From assembly GCA_002452615.1 (NCBI GenBank), contig DKES01000013.1:1-29472 (forward strand): a stretch of DNA of 29,472 bases, read 5' to 3'. The stretch is from Patescibacteria group bacterium UBA6816 (GTDB lineage: Bacteria; Patescibacteriota; Patescibacteriia; UBA2591; UBA6264). The position numbers and the translations under genes are program-made. Positions within the stretch are counted from its first letter, which is position 1. Each line of letters opens with the position of its first letter. Below, one piece after another: positions 7,821 to 14,660 of this stretch. The notes beneath the pieces were generated by a model. The model had not been told where the DNA came from. It did not search any database and worked only from the letters and a program-made list of their open reading frames with translations.

Positions 7821-8189
7821 ATGAAAAAATATTTTCTTTCCGGAATGATTATTACTTTTCTTTTTGTTCCGGTTTTAGCTTTAGGACAAAACTTAGATTT
7901 AGGAGAACAAGATTTAGTTGAATTTGGTGATAGTGTTGGATATGGAGACGCTACTTTACCACAAGTTGTCGGTAATATTGTTACAATTGTTTTAAGTTTA
8001 CTTGGTTTAGTGGCTGTAGTCTTAATTATTATTGCTGGATTCCAATGGATGACTTCAGCCGGTAATGAAGAAAAGGTTAAAAATGCTAAAAAATTAATGG
8101 GGAGCGCTTTAATTGGCTTGATTATTATTGTTTTAGCTTATGCCATTGCCACTTTTGTAGTTGACCGATTAATTAATATAACCAATTAA
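7821..8189 (+). CDS. T4SS pilin-like protein (TrbC/VirB2 type)
   Basis: 122 residues. A signal peptide (1-22, ending LALG) precedes an acidic stretch (23-45), then two membrane helices (about 49-74 and 92-117). The linking loop carries QWMTSAGNEEKVKNAKKLM, the conserved W-x-T-S-x-G-x-x-E-K pattern of the four paralogues. The second helix ALIGLIIIVLAY is identical, at DNA level too, to the next gene. It has its own promoter (7721-7749) and is followed after 15 bases by its closest paralogue. It is presumed to be a secreted pilin subunit; which appendage it builds cannot be seen here. Confidence 0.8.
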   Translation: MKKYFLSGMIITFLFVPVLALGQNLDLGEQDLVEFGDSVGYGDATLPQVVGNIVTIVLSLLGLVAVVLIIIAGFQWMTSAGNEEKVKNAKKLMGSALIGLIIIVLAYAIATFVVDRLINITN

Positions 8190-8204
8190 TTTTAAGTTAT
8201 TCTC

Positions 8205-8621
8205 ATGATTAATTTTAGCCAAGTAAAACGGTTAAAAAAGGTTTTATTTATTGTTCTTTTTGTTTTTACTTTTGGTTTGTTATTTCAACCTTGTTTAGCT
8301 CAATTAGAACAATTACAAGAAGTTGGTAAAGAAGCTAATTTAGGAGAAACAAAAGTTCCGGTTTTAGTAGCAAACATACTTGGAGTTGTTTTTGGTTTAA
8401 TGGGCATTTTATTGGTCGGACTTATCTTAGCCGGTGGTTTTTTATGGATGACTTCAGGTGGAAACCCAGAAAAAATAAAAAAAGCCCAAGGAATGTTAAA
8501 AAATGCTTTAATTGGCTTGATTATTATTGTTTTAGCTTATTCTATTTCTGTTTTTGTTCTCGAAAAGTTACAAGAAGTTACCCAAGAAGGAACAAGTAAA
8601 GAAGAAACTAGTAATAATTAA
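8205..8621 (+). CDS. T4SS pilin-like protein (TrbC/VirB2 type)
   Basis: 138 residues. A basic N-terminus and signal peptide (1-32, ending CLA) are followed by a short charged segment, two membrane helices (about 52-79 and 98-120), and a polar acidic tail (EGTSKEETSNN) absent from the other three. The loop carries LWMTSGGNPEKIKKAQG. A 36-base block encoding ALIGLIIIVLAY is identical to the preceding gene. It is the last gene of the pilin run and is closed by the terminator at 8635-8669. A pilin subunit role is inferred from the family resemblance. Confidence 0.8.
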   Translation: MINFSQVKRLKKVLFIVLFVFTFGLLFQPCLAQLEQLQEVGKEANLGETKVPVLVANILGVVFGLMGILLVGLILAGGFLWMTSGGNPEKIKKAQGMLKNALIGLIIIVLAYSISVFVLEKLQEVTQEGTSKEETSNN

Positions 8622-8634
8622 AAGAAATTAGATA

Positions 8635-8669
8635 AAAAATGCCCGAGTTATTTTAACCCGGGCATTTTT
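8635..8669. terminator. Bidirectional terminator overlapping the end of the GT2 gene
   Basis: Sixteen-base stem arms (8635-8650 and 8654-8669) with one mismatch, core TGCCCG/CGGGCA, with A and T tracts on the outside so that it works in both directions. It ends the pilin genes on + and the glycosyltransferase on -. The stop and last six codons of the minus-strand gene lie inside the hairpin. Confidence 0.9.
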
Positions 8670-9379
8670 ATAATTCTTTTTTTTAGTTTTATTAATTCTT
8701 TTAAATAATTAAAACAAGTGCGAATAATTTTAACCTTGGTTTTTCTTTCTTTTTCGTCTTGCCAAATAACTGGAATTTCTTTAATAACAAATTTATAATA
8801 ATGAGAGAGAATTAAAAGTTCAGTATCGAAGAAAAATCCATCATTTTTTGTTTGGGGGACAATATTTTTTATTAATTCTTGAGAGGCGGCTTTAAATCCG
8901 CAAGAAGCATCAGTAATTTCTAAATTAAATAATAACTTGATAATAAAATTGTAAATATTAGAAAGAAAAGAACGCCACCAAGACCTTTGAGTTTGGCTTT
9001 GTTTTTGTCGGCGAGAGCCAATTATTAAATCAGCCTTTTTATTTTTAAGGGGTTTGATTAATTGAGGGAGAAAAGTTAAGTCAGTCGCTAAATCAGCATC
9101 CATAAAAATATTAATTTCCGCTGGATAATTTAACCAAGCCTCTTTAATCGCCGCTCCCTTACCAGGGGTTTTTAAAGAAAAACATTTTAGATTAGAATAC
9201 TGGATGGCTTTTTTTTGAGCCAAAAAAAAAGTTTTGTCTTTTGATCCATTATCAGCGATAATAATTTGCCATTGGTATTCAGAAAGATTTTTTTGGCAAT
9301 AATAAATAACCTGGTCTATATTTGGACCAATTATTTTTTCTTCATTATAACAAGGAATGGTAATATTAACGCGAGTCAT
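8648..9379 (-). CDS. Family 2 glycosyltransferase (polyprenyl-phosphate sugar synthase type)
   Basis: 243 residues. A GT-A fold is indicated by NITIPCYNEEKIIGPN at the start, IIIADNGSKDKT (39-50), and the metal-binding DAD motif at 94-96 in IFMDADLATD. Later IIGSRRQ and ITDASCGFKA match the dolichyl/undecaprenyl-phosphate glucosyl- or mannosyltransferase group, which loads a sugar from a nucleotide donor onto a polyprenyl phosphate at the membrane. No membrane segment is evident, so it should be a peripheral cytoplasmic enzyme. Its product could feed a GtrA-type translocator such as the one at 5-460 (inference). It lies 61 bases downstream of the isomerase gene, which can supply hexose phosphates. 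The C-terminus KMPGLK is encoded within the terminator hairpin. Confidence 0.85.
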   Translation of the reverse strand: MTRVNITIPCYNEEKIIGPNIDQVIYYCQKNLSEYQWQIIIADNGSKDKTFFLAQKKAIQYSNLKCFSLKTPGKGAAIKEAWLNYPAEINIFMDADLATDLTFLPQLIKPLKNKKADLIIGSRRQKQSQTQRSWWRSFLSNIYNFIIKLLFNLEITDASCGFKAASQELIKNIVPQTKNDGFFFDTELLILSHYYKFVIKEIPVIWQDEKERKTKVKIIRTCFNYLKELIKLKKRIIKMPGLK

Positions 9380-9440
9380 TAATTTATTAAGGGATAAATT
9401 TTTAATAATTAATTAAAAGAGTTTAATCTTTATTTTATCA

Positions 9441-10475
9441 TTAAAGTTTTTTTATTTCACTGATTTTTTTTACTGGAGTGGGGTCAACTTGATTTAAAAT
9501 TGCTAAATAAAAGCTTAGCCAGTCCCCCCACAGAATTAAATAAATCATTTGGAAGAAATCATTTTCCCCCTTAACAATTTCTTTCCATTCAATATTGTTT
9601 TCATTTAAGATTTTTTTCAACCCTTGGATTTTAGAATCATTATTTTCAGTTTTTTCAAAGAAAAGGAAAATAAATTCGTCTTTTAAGCGCCAAGGGTTTT
9701 CTGCTTCAATAAAATTATGAAAAATTTCTGGAGAAAAAGCAAAAAAACAAAAGTTTTTACTGTTTTCTTCTAATTGGGTTTTCCAACGGCGAGCGATTCC
9801 AGAAAAACACGGCGGGGTAATAATAATAGGAAGGTGGTCAAAAAGAGAATAAGCCAAATGTTTAGCCATGTTTTTTTTAGTGAGAGTTTTTAAAGAAAAA
9901 TTTTGATTGATTTGGCTTAATTTTTTTAAAGCTTCTTCTATTTTAAGTTTTTTTAAATCAATTAATCCTAATTTTTCCATAACCATTAAAACCGGCATTA
10001 ATAAAAAAGGCAAACTCATTCTGGGAGGGGCCGGATAATTAAAGATAAAGCTAGGAAGTTTTTTTTCTTGGCTTAATTTTTTTAATGCCCCTCCTTGGGT
10101 AATAATAAAGACCAGGGCTTTTTTAGCCAAAGCTTGTTTAGCGCAAGAGATTGTTTCTGCGGTTTGACCAGAATAACTAGTTAAAAAAACCAGGGTTTGT
10201 TGATTAACAAATTCCGGAAGTTCTTGGTCACGAACAATAGTGATAGGAATTTTTAATTGGGAAGAGAAAAGGTTTTGGGCGATTTCTCCATTAATTCCTG
10301 AGCCTCCTAGTCCGCAAAAAACAAGCTGGTTAATATTTTTAAAATTTAAAGGAATTTTTATTTTTTGAGATTGTTTCCAAGCTAAAAAATACTGGTCGGG
10401 CATTTTCTCTAAAAGAGAAGCCATTCCAGATAAATCTAATTCTTTTATTTTTTGTTGGTCATCAAGAATACTCAT
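9441..10475 (-). CDS. Bifunctional phosphoglucose/phosphomannose isomerase
   Basis: 344 residues, the size typical of the bifunctional PGI/PMI family found in archaea and some bacteria rather than the longer classical Pgi. The N-terminal SIS domain shows CGLGGSGINGEIAQ (54-67) and LTSYSGQTAETISCA (98-112), which bind the sugar phosphate. The C-terminal half has the family pattern SPEIFHNFIEAENPW, including the His/Glu region used in catalysis. It interconverts glucose-6-P, fructose-6-P and mannose-6-P in the cytosol, linking glycolysis to glycogen and to sugar-nucleotide synthesis. That fits both the glycosyltransferase downstream and the alpha-glucan genes at 12-19 kb. A TATAAT-like element exists upstream on the minus strand near 10534-10529, but no convincing -35 goes with it. 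Confidence 0.9.
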   Translation of the reverse strand: MSILDDQQKIKELDLSGMASLLEKMPDQYFLAWKQSQKIKIPLNFKNINQLVFCGLGGSGINGEIAQNLFSSQLKIPITIVRDQELPEFVNQQTLVFLTSYSGQTAETISCAKQALAKKALVFIITQGGALKKLSQEKKLPSFIFNYPAPPRMSLPFLLMPVLMVMEKLGLIDLKKLKIEEALKKLSQINQNFSLKTLTKKNMAKHLAYSLFDHLPIIITPPCFSGIARRWKTQLEENSKNFCFFAFSPEIFHNFIEAENPWRLKDEFIFLFFEKTENNDSKIQGLKKILNENNIEWKEIVKGENDFFQMIYLILWGDWLSFYLAILNQVDPTPVKKISEIKKL

Positions 10476-10607
10476 TTGAGGAAAAATAAATTAGAGATAG
10501 TTAAAGTTTAGACCTTTTATTATCTCCTATTATAATTTTATTTAGTAAATAATTATTTTTAACAGGATAAGTATTTATATTTTATCATAGAAAAATGGGC
10601 TTGTCTA

Positions 10608-10635
10608 TTGTTTTTAACTTTTAATTTGATATAAT
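10608..10635 (+). promoter_or_regulatory. Extended -10 promoter upstream of yebC
   Basis: TTGTTT (10608-10613), 16 bases, then a perfect TATAAT (10630-10635) preceded by TG in extended -10 position (TGATATAAT). Transcription should begin around 10642, right in the G-rich repeat that follows. Confidence 0.7.
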
Positions 10636-10637
10636 AT

Positions 10638-10668
10638 GGGGTGGGTACTTGGGTGCTTGGGGATTGGG
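10638..10668 (+). repeat. G-rich octamer repeat, copy 1, G-quadruplex candidate
   Basis: Period-8 units TGGGTACT, TGGGTGCT, TGGGGATT. With the preceding GGGG it holds five runs of three or more G separated by loops of 1 to 5 bases, which satisfies the usual G-quadruplex pattern on the sense strand. It occupies the predicted start of the yebC leader. A 26-base identical copy (10642-10667) recurs at 11418-11443. Confidence 0.75.
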
Positions 10669-10695
10669 AAGAATTTATTATTTTTTAACATTTTT

Positions 10696-11415
10696 ATGAG
10701 CGGACACAATAAATGGAGTAAAATAAAACACGTTAAAGGAGCAGCGGACGCAAAAAAGGGAGCCTTGTTTACTAAATTAGGCAATCTTATTACTGCCGCC
10801 GCGCGAGAAGCAGGAGGTGACCCAGAAACTAATTTTGCTTTACGTTTGGCTGTTGACCGAGCTAAAAAAGCTAATTTACCAAAAGAAAATATTACCCGAG
10901 CCATTAAAAGAGGTACTGGAGGATTAGCCGGAGAACAAATTGAAGAGGTTATTTATGAAGGTTTTGGCCCTCAAGGAGTGGCCCTTATTGTTGAAGTTTT
11001 AACTGATAATAAGAATAGGGCGGTTTCTAGTTTAAGAAAAATTTTTTCTGAATACGGAGGTAGTTTGGGAGAACAAAATTCAGTTCGTTGGATGTTTAAA
11101 CAAAAAGGAGTGGTTAGAATTACTCGAGACAAATTAAAGAATTTAGAAGAAATAGAATTAATCGCCATTGACCTAGGAGCTGAAGACATTAAAGTGGAAG
11201 CAGAGGGGTTGGTTATTTTTTCTTCTTTAGAAAATTTAGAAAAGATTAAAAAAGGATTAGAAAAAAAAGGATTTGAAATTGACCAAGCCGGAATAGAATG
11301 GTTGCCTCAAGACCCTCTTAAAGTTGATGATAAATTAGCTGTTAAAATTGAAGAAATTTTTAAAAAATTAGAAGAAAATCCTGACGTTAATGATTATTAC
11401 AGCAATCTGGAATAG
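10696..11415 (+). CDS. yebC: YebC/PmpR-family protein
   Basis: 239 residues from ATG 10696, giving the canonical N-terminus MSGHNKWSKIKHVKGAADAK; an ATG further upstream (10636) would translate the G-rich repeat and is rejected. Hallmarks of the family include FTKLGNLITAAAREAGGDPE, NLPKENITRAIKRGTG and a middle domain with YEGFGPQGVALIVEVLTDNKNR. YebC proteins are cytoplasmic. Different members have been described as DNA-binding transcription regulators or as ribosome-associated factors that help translate proline stretches; which applies here is not decidable from sequence. The gene is flanked on both sides by copies of a 26-base repeat. It precedes ruvC, a common bacterial association, but here with a repeat-rich 181-base gap. 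The stop is TAG. Confidence 0.93.
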   Translation: MSGHNKWSKIKHVKGAADAKKGALFTKLGNLITAAAREAGGDPETNFALRLAVDRAKKANLPKENITRAIKRGTGGLAGEQIEEVIYEGFGPQGVALIVEVLTDNKNRAVSSLRKIFSEYGGSLGEQNSVRWMFKQKGVVRITRDKLKNLEEIELIAIDLGAEDIKVEAEGLVIFSSLENLEKIKKGLEKKGFEIDQAGIEWLPQDPLKVDDKLAVKIEEIFKKLEENPDVNDYYSNLE

Positions 11416-11417
11416 AA

Positions 11418-11443
11418 TGGGTACTTGGGTGCTTGGGGATTGG
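11418..11443 (+). repeat. G-rich octamer repeat, copy 2
   Basis: All 26 bases are identical to 10642-10667. It starts two bases after the yebC stop codon. It lacks the flanking G-run and the last G of copy 1, so its quadruplex potential is weaker. yebC is therefore bracketed by direct repeats 776 bases apart. Confidence 0.85.
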
Positions 11444-11451
11444 AAAATAAA

Positions 11452-11475
11452 CATAAAAACATTAGAACATTTTAT
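11452..11475 (+). repeat. Short octamer array (CATTARAA type)
   Basis: CATAAAAA, CATTAGAA and a degenerate third unit, CATTTTAT. It belongs to the same octamer family as 6473-6512 and 24597-24636, and follows G-rich repeat copy 2 after eight bases. Confidence 0.5.
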
Positions 11476-11476
11476 C

Positions 11477-11492
11477 CGGGGTCTGACCCCAT
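11477..11492. repeat. REP-like palindromic motif, copy 1
   Basis: CGGGGTCTGACCCCAT, in which GGGGTC and GACCCC are inverted around one base. The GC-rich core stands out sharply from its A/T-rich surroundings. An identical 16-base copy lies 87 bases downstream. Confidence 0.7.
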
Positions 11493-11563
11493 GATATAAA
11501 TTCAATATTTAAAAAATTGACCTTAAAAGTCGCTCTGGGAGGGGATTTTCAGTAAGAGAAATT

Positions 11564-11579
11564 CGGGGTCTGACCCCAT
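11564..11579. repeat. REP-like palindromic motif, copy 2
   Basis: The same 16 bases as 11477-11492 and in the same orientation, ending 17 bases before the ruvC start. The bases between the copies hold no gene and no clear hairpin beyond the motifs themselves. Confidence 0.7.
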
Positions 11580-11596
11580 TATTTTTAAATATTTTT

Positions 11597-12088
11597 ATGA
11601 TTATTTTAGGGATTGACCCCGGAGTAGCTTTACTGGGGTATGCCATTTTAAAAACCAAGGGAAATGATTTAGAGATTATTGATTATGGGTGTGTTAAAAC
11701 ATCTCCTCAAAATATTTTTTCTCAAAGATTATTACAGATTTATCAAGAATTAAAAATAATTATTAAGAAATATCAGCCGCAACAAATGGCGATTGAGCAT
11801 ATTTATTTTGCGAAAAACGTTAAAACAGCGATTAAAGTGAGTGAAGCCAGAGGAGTGGCCTTGTTAGTGGCCGCGGAAAATCAATTAGAGATTTTAGAAT
11901 ATACTCCCCTTCAAATTAAACAAGCAATTACTGGTTATGGTCGAGCTCCTAAACAACAAATGCAAAAAATGGTTAAAGCTATTTTAGGTTTAGAAAAAAT
12001 ACCTCAGCCCGATGATGTGGCTGATGCTATTGCCGTAGCCATCACTTGTTGGCAAACTAAAAATTTTGATTTATGTCCCCAGAAATAA
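11597..12088 (+). CDS. ruvC: Crossover junction endodeoxyribonuclease RuvC
   Basis: 163 residues, normal length. RuvC resolves Holliday junctions as a homodimer, cutting two opposite strands with two metal ions. The four acidic catalytic residues are present: Asp7 in ILGIDPGVALLGYAI, Glu67 in MAIEHIYFAKN, and Asp140 and Asp143 in QPDDVADAIAVAI. TPLQIKQAITGYGRAPKQQM matches the junction-binding part. The usual partners ruvA and ruvB are not next to it; yebC lies upstream across a repeat-rich gap. The downstream glucoamylase-like gene overlaps its last 16 bases, so translation of the two may be coupled. No Shine-Dalgarno is visible before the ATG. Confidence 0.95.
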   Translation: MIILGIDPGVALLGYAILKTKGNDLEIIDYGCVKTSPQNIFSQRLLQIYQELKIIIKKYQPQQMAIEHIYFAKNVKTAIKVSEARGVALLVAAENQLEILEYTPLQIKQAITGYGRAPKQQMQKMVKAILGLEKIPQPDDVADAIAVAITCWQTKNFDLCPQK

Positions 12089-13158
12089 AAAAATTAATAG
12101 ATTCTTCTAAAAGGGTAATTAAAGATTGCGCTTTGGAAAACGGAGCCATTGTGGCGGTAAATATTGATAAGCCTTATGTTCATCGAGAAGCAGCTAATTA
12201 TCGTTGGGTTTGGCCGCGAGACGCTGCTTTTATTTGTGTGGCCGCGGATATTTTAAAAATTCCTATTCAAGAACCATTTTTTAGTTGGTTAGAGAAAGCT
12301 CCTCAAGATTTTAAAAAAAAGAAAATTTTATACGCTAATTACGCCACTAATGGCCGGATTGGTAGTATGCATTCTTGGCAACCAGACCAAGCTGGAGAAA
12401 TTTTATGGGCCATTCATTGGCATTTTAAAAATGATTTAAAAAAAGCCCAAAAATATAAAGAATTAATTTTTCGTTTAGCAGAAGGGCTTTGTTATTATTG
12501 GGATAAAACAAATTTTAATCGGCACACGGTTGACCTTTGGGAAGAATCTCATCGCCACACTTCTGTGACCATGAAAAATAATTTTACTTATTCTTTGGCG
12601 GCTTGCGCCCGAGGTTTATTACTGGCGCATGAAATGGAACCGATTGTTTTATGGAAAGAAACAGCCTGGGAAATGATTGCTCAAATTAAAAAAGCTTATG
12701 ACCCCCAAAAAGGTTATTTTTATCGCACCGCAGGAAAAGTTAATGATTCTAATGTAGACGCTTCTTTATTGGGTTTGGCCTGGCCTTTTAATATTTATGA
12801 GATTCAAAGCTCAGAGATGCAGTCAATGATTAAAAAAATAGAAGAAAAAATAGTGATTAAAGGAGGGGTTCATCGTTATCAATTTGATTATTATGACGGA
12901 GAGGGCTCAGCTCAAGAAGGCGGGGGCGCTTGGCCGATTTTAAATTTTTGGTTATCTATTTGCTATTCTTTAATGGGAAAAAAGGATTTAGCCCAAAAAT
13001 ATTATCAATGGGTTTTAGATCGTTTAACAAAGGATGGTTATGGTGATTATATCCCAGAACAAATTTTTGAGGATTTTAGAAAAGGAATTTTTCCTCTGGC
13101 TTGGTCTCACGCCATGTTTATTTTGGCCAGTTATTATTTAGGTTATTTAGAGGAATAG
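12073..13158 (+). CDS. GH15 glucoamylase-like glycoside hydrolase, catalytic domain only
   Basis: 361 residues. GH15 enzymes release glucose from the non-reducing ends of alpha-glucans (glucoamylase, glucodextranase) or cleave trehalose. The (alpha/alpha)6-barrel signatures are clear: NYRWVWPRDAAFICVAADIL (42-61), MHSWQPDQAGEILWAIHWHF, VDLWEESHRHTSVTMKNNF with general acid Glu157 or 158, SNVDASLLGLAWPF (226-239), and DYIPEQIFED with Glu329 as the likely second catalytic residue. Bacterial GH15 proteins are usually over 600 residues with an N-terminal beta-sandwich domain; here the protein begins directly with the barrel. There is no signal peptide, so it should act in the cytosol, on stored glycogen. 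It overlaps ruvC by 16 bases and precedes glgA by 10. The stop is TAG. Confidence 0.85.
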   Translation: MSPEIKKLIDSSKRVIKDCALENGAIVAVNIDKPYVHREAANYRWVWPRDAAFICVAADILKIPIQEPFFSWLEKAPQDFKKKKILYANYATNGRIGSMHSWQPDQAGEILWAIHWHFKNDLKKAQKYKELIFRLAEGLCYYWDKTNFNRHTVDLWEESHRHTSVTMKNNFTYSLAACARGLLLAHEMEPIVLWKETAWEMIAQIKKAYDPQKGYFYRTAGKVNDSNVDASLLGLAWPFNIYEIQSSEMQSMIKKIEEKIVIKGGVHRYQFDYYDGEGSAQEGGGAWPILNFWLSICYSLMGKKDLAQKYYQWVLDRLTKDGYGDYIPEQIFEDFRKGIFPLAWSHAMFILASYYLGYLEE

Positions 13159-13168
13159 AAAATTAAAT

Positions 13169-14659
13169 ATGAAAAAACCTTTAAAAATTGTTCACGTTAG
13201 TTCAGAGATTTCCCCTTATTCAAAAAGTGGTGGACTGGCTGATGTAGCGCGTTCTTTACCCCGTGCTTTAAGGCGTTTGGGTCATCAGGTAATAGTTATT
13301 ACCCCGGGTTATGGGTTCATTAAAAAACAAGATTGGCCTTGGGAAAACCTTAAACATAAAATTGTTTTAGAGTGGGCCGGACAAAAATATCAATTTGGTT
13401 TTAAAAAAGTTATTTCTTCAGATAATTATCCGGTTTTTTTTGTTTGTCAACGCCGTTTATTTGGTTCGCGTCAGAAAAAAGGACATCAAATGTATGCTTA
13501 TCCAGACAATGGTTTAAGATTTTTGCTTTTTGATTTAGCTGTTTTAGAATTAATTAAAATTTTAAAATTTTCTCCTAATCTTATTCATTGTCATGATTGG
13601 CACACCGGGTTAATTCCTGGTTTTTTAAAAACTAAATATAAAAATGACCAAAGTTTAAAAAAAATAGCCACTCTTTTTACTATTCATAATTTACTTTTTC
13701 AAGGGCCAAAAGATTGGTGGAAGGTTCCTCCAGAAAAAAAAGACCGAGGCACAAGTCCTTTTCCCTCTAAAGTTGAGGATTTGGAATGGATTAATTTTGC
13801 TCGTCGAGGAATTAAACAAGCCGACCTTATTAATACAGTTAGTTTACGTTATGCTCAGGAAATAATGACTAAAGAATTTGGTTGTCAGTTAGAAAAAGTT
13901 TTACAAAATAGGGCGGAAGATGTTTACGGAATAATTAATGGAGTAGATTATTCTATTTTTAATCCAGAATTTGACCCGGATATTTATGTTAATTACAGCG
14001 CAGAATTATTAGAAAAAAAAGCTGAAAATAAAAGAATTTTACAAGAAAAATATGGTTTAGAAGTGAAAAAAGATATCCCGATGATTGGTTTAGCCAATCG
14101 CTTAACCGAACAAAAAGGGTTTGAATTGATTATTCAGTTAATGGATTATTTATTAGAAAAAAATTTACAAATAGCTATTGTTGGTAGTGGGGGCGGAAAA
14201 TATATTAAGGCTTTAAATAAATTTAAAAAAAAATATCCCCAAAAACTTTTATTTGTTTTTCCTTTTCATGAAGAAGTGGCCCGAAAGATTTATGCGGGTT
14301 CGGATATTTATTTAATGCCTTCTCGTTTTGAACCTTGTGGAATTTCTCAATTAATTAGTTTGCGTTATGGTTCCATTCCGGTAGTCCATTCAGTGGGAGG
14401 TCTTTTAGATACGGTTACGGATTATAATCCAGAAACCGGTACTGGTAATGGATTTCTTTTTCACTTTTATAAACCCGATGACCTTTTGTTTGCTTTATCG
14501 CGGGCTGTGGAAAATTATCGAAGAAAAAACGCTTGGCGTAATTTAGTTCAAAGAGCCATGAAAGAATCATATTCCTGGAAATTACCAGCCCAAAAGTATA
14601 TTCTTCTTTATCAAAAAGCAATTAAAAAACAGCGCCAAGAAATAAAAAAGAAAAAATAA
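13169..14659 (+). CDS. glgA: Glycogen synthase (GT5)
   Basis: 496 residues, typical size. It transfers glucose from ADP-glucose (or UDP-glucose) to the non-reducing end of an alpha-1,4-glucan. The N-terminus KIVHVSSEISPYSKSGGLAD contains the KxGGL nucleotide-sugar motif as KSGGL (19-23); LIHCHDWHTGLIPGFLK and INGVDYSIFNPEFD are GT5 hallmarks; the C-terminal Rossmann domain has IGLANRLTEQKGFELI and SRFEPCGISQLISLRYG with the conserved Glu388. It is cytosolic. It is the biosynthetic member of a cluster otherwise made of alpha-glucan hydrolases and transferases. No glgC is in the window, so the donor supply is not visible. The next gene starts two bases after its stop, indicating one transcript. 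Confidence 0.93.
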   Translation: MKKPLKIVHVSSEISPYSKSGGLADVARSLPRALRRLGHQVIVITPGYGFIKKQDWPWENLKHKIVLEWAGQKYQFGFKKVISSDNYPVFFVCQRRLFGSRQKKGHQMYAYPDNGLRFLLFDLAVLELIKILKFSPNLIHCHDWHTGLIPGFLKTKYKNDQSLKKIATLFTIHNLLFQGPKDWWKVPPEKKDRGTSPFPSKVEDLEWINFARRGIKQADLINTVSLRYAQEIMTKEFGCQLEKVLQNRAEDVYGIINGVDYSIFNPEFDPDIYVNYSAELLEKKAENKRILQEKYGLEVKKDIPMIGLANRLTEQKGFELIIQLMDYLLEKNLQIAIVGSGGGKYIKALNKFKKKYPQKLLFVFPFHEEVARKIYAGSDIYLMPSRFEPCGISQLISLRYGSIPVVHSVGGLLDTVTDYNPETGTGNGFLFHFYKPDDLLFALSRAVENYRRKNAWRNLVQRAMKESYSWKLPAQKYILLYQKAIKKQRQEIKKKK

Positions 14660-14660
14660 C

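Noticed and set aside
10529..10560. Minus-strand TATAAT (10534-10529) as promoter of the PGI/PMI gene
   Set aside because: No recognisable -35 at the right distance; kept only as a remark in that gene's entry.
10636..10695. Upstream ATG extending YebC by 20 residues
   Set aside because: It would translate the G-rich repeat and overlaps the promoter; the family N-terminus begins at 10696.
11517..11545. TTGACC at 11517-11522 as a -35 for ruvC
   Set aside because: No acceptable -10 lies 15-19 bases downstream; the following sequence is G-rich.
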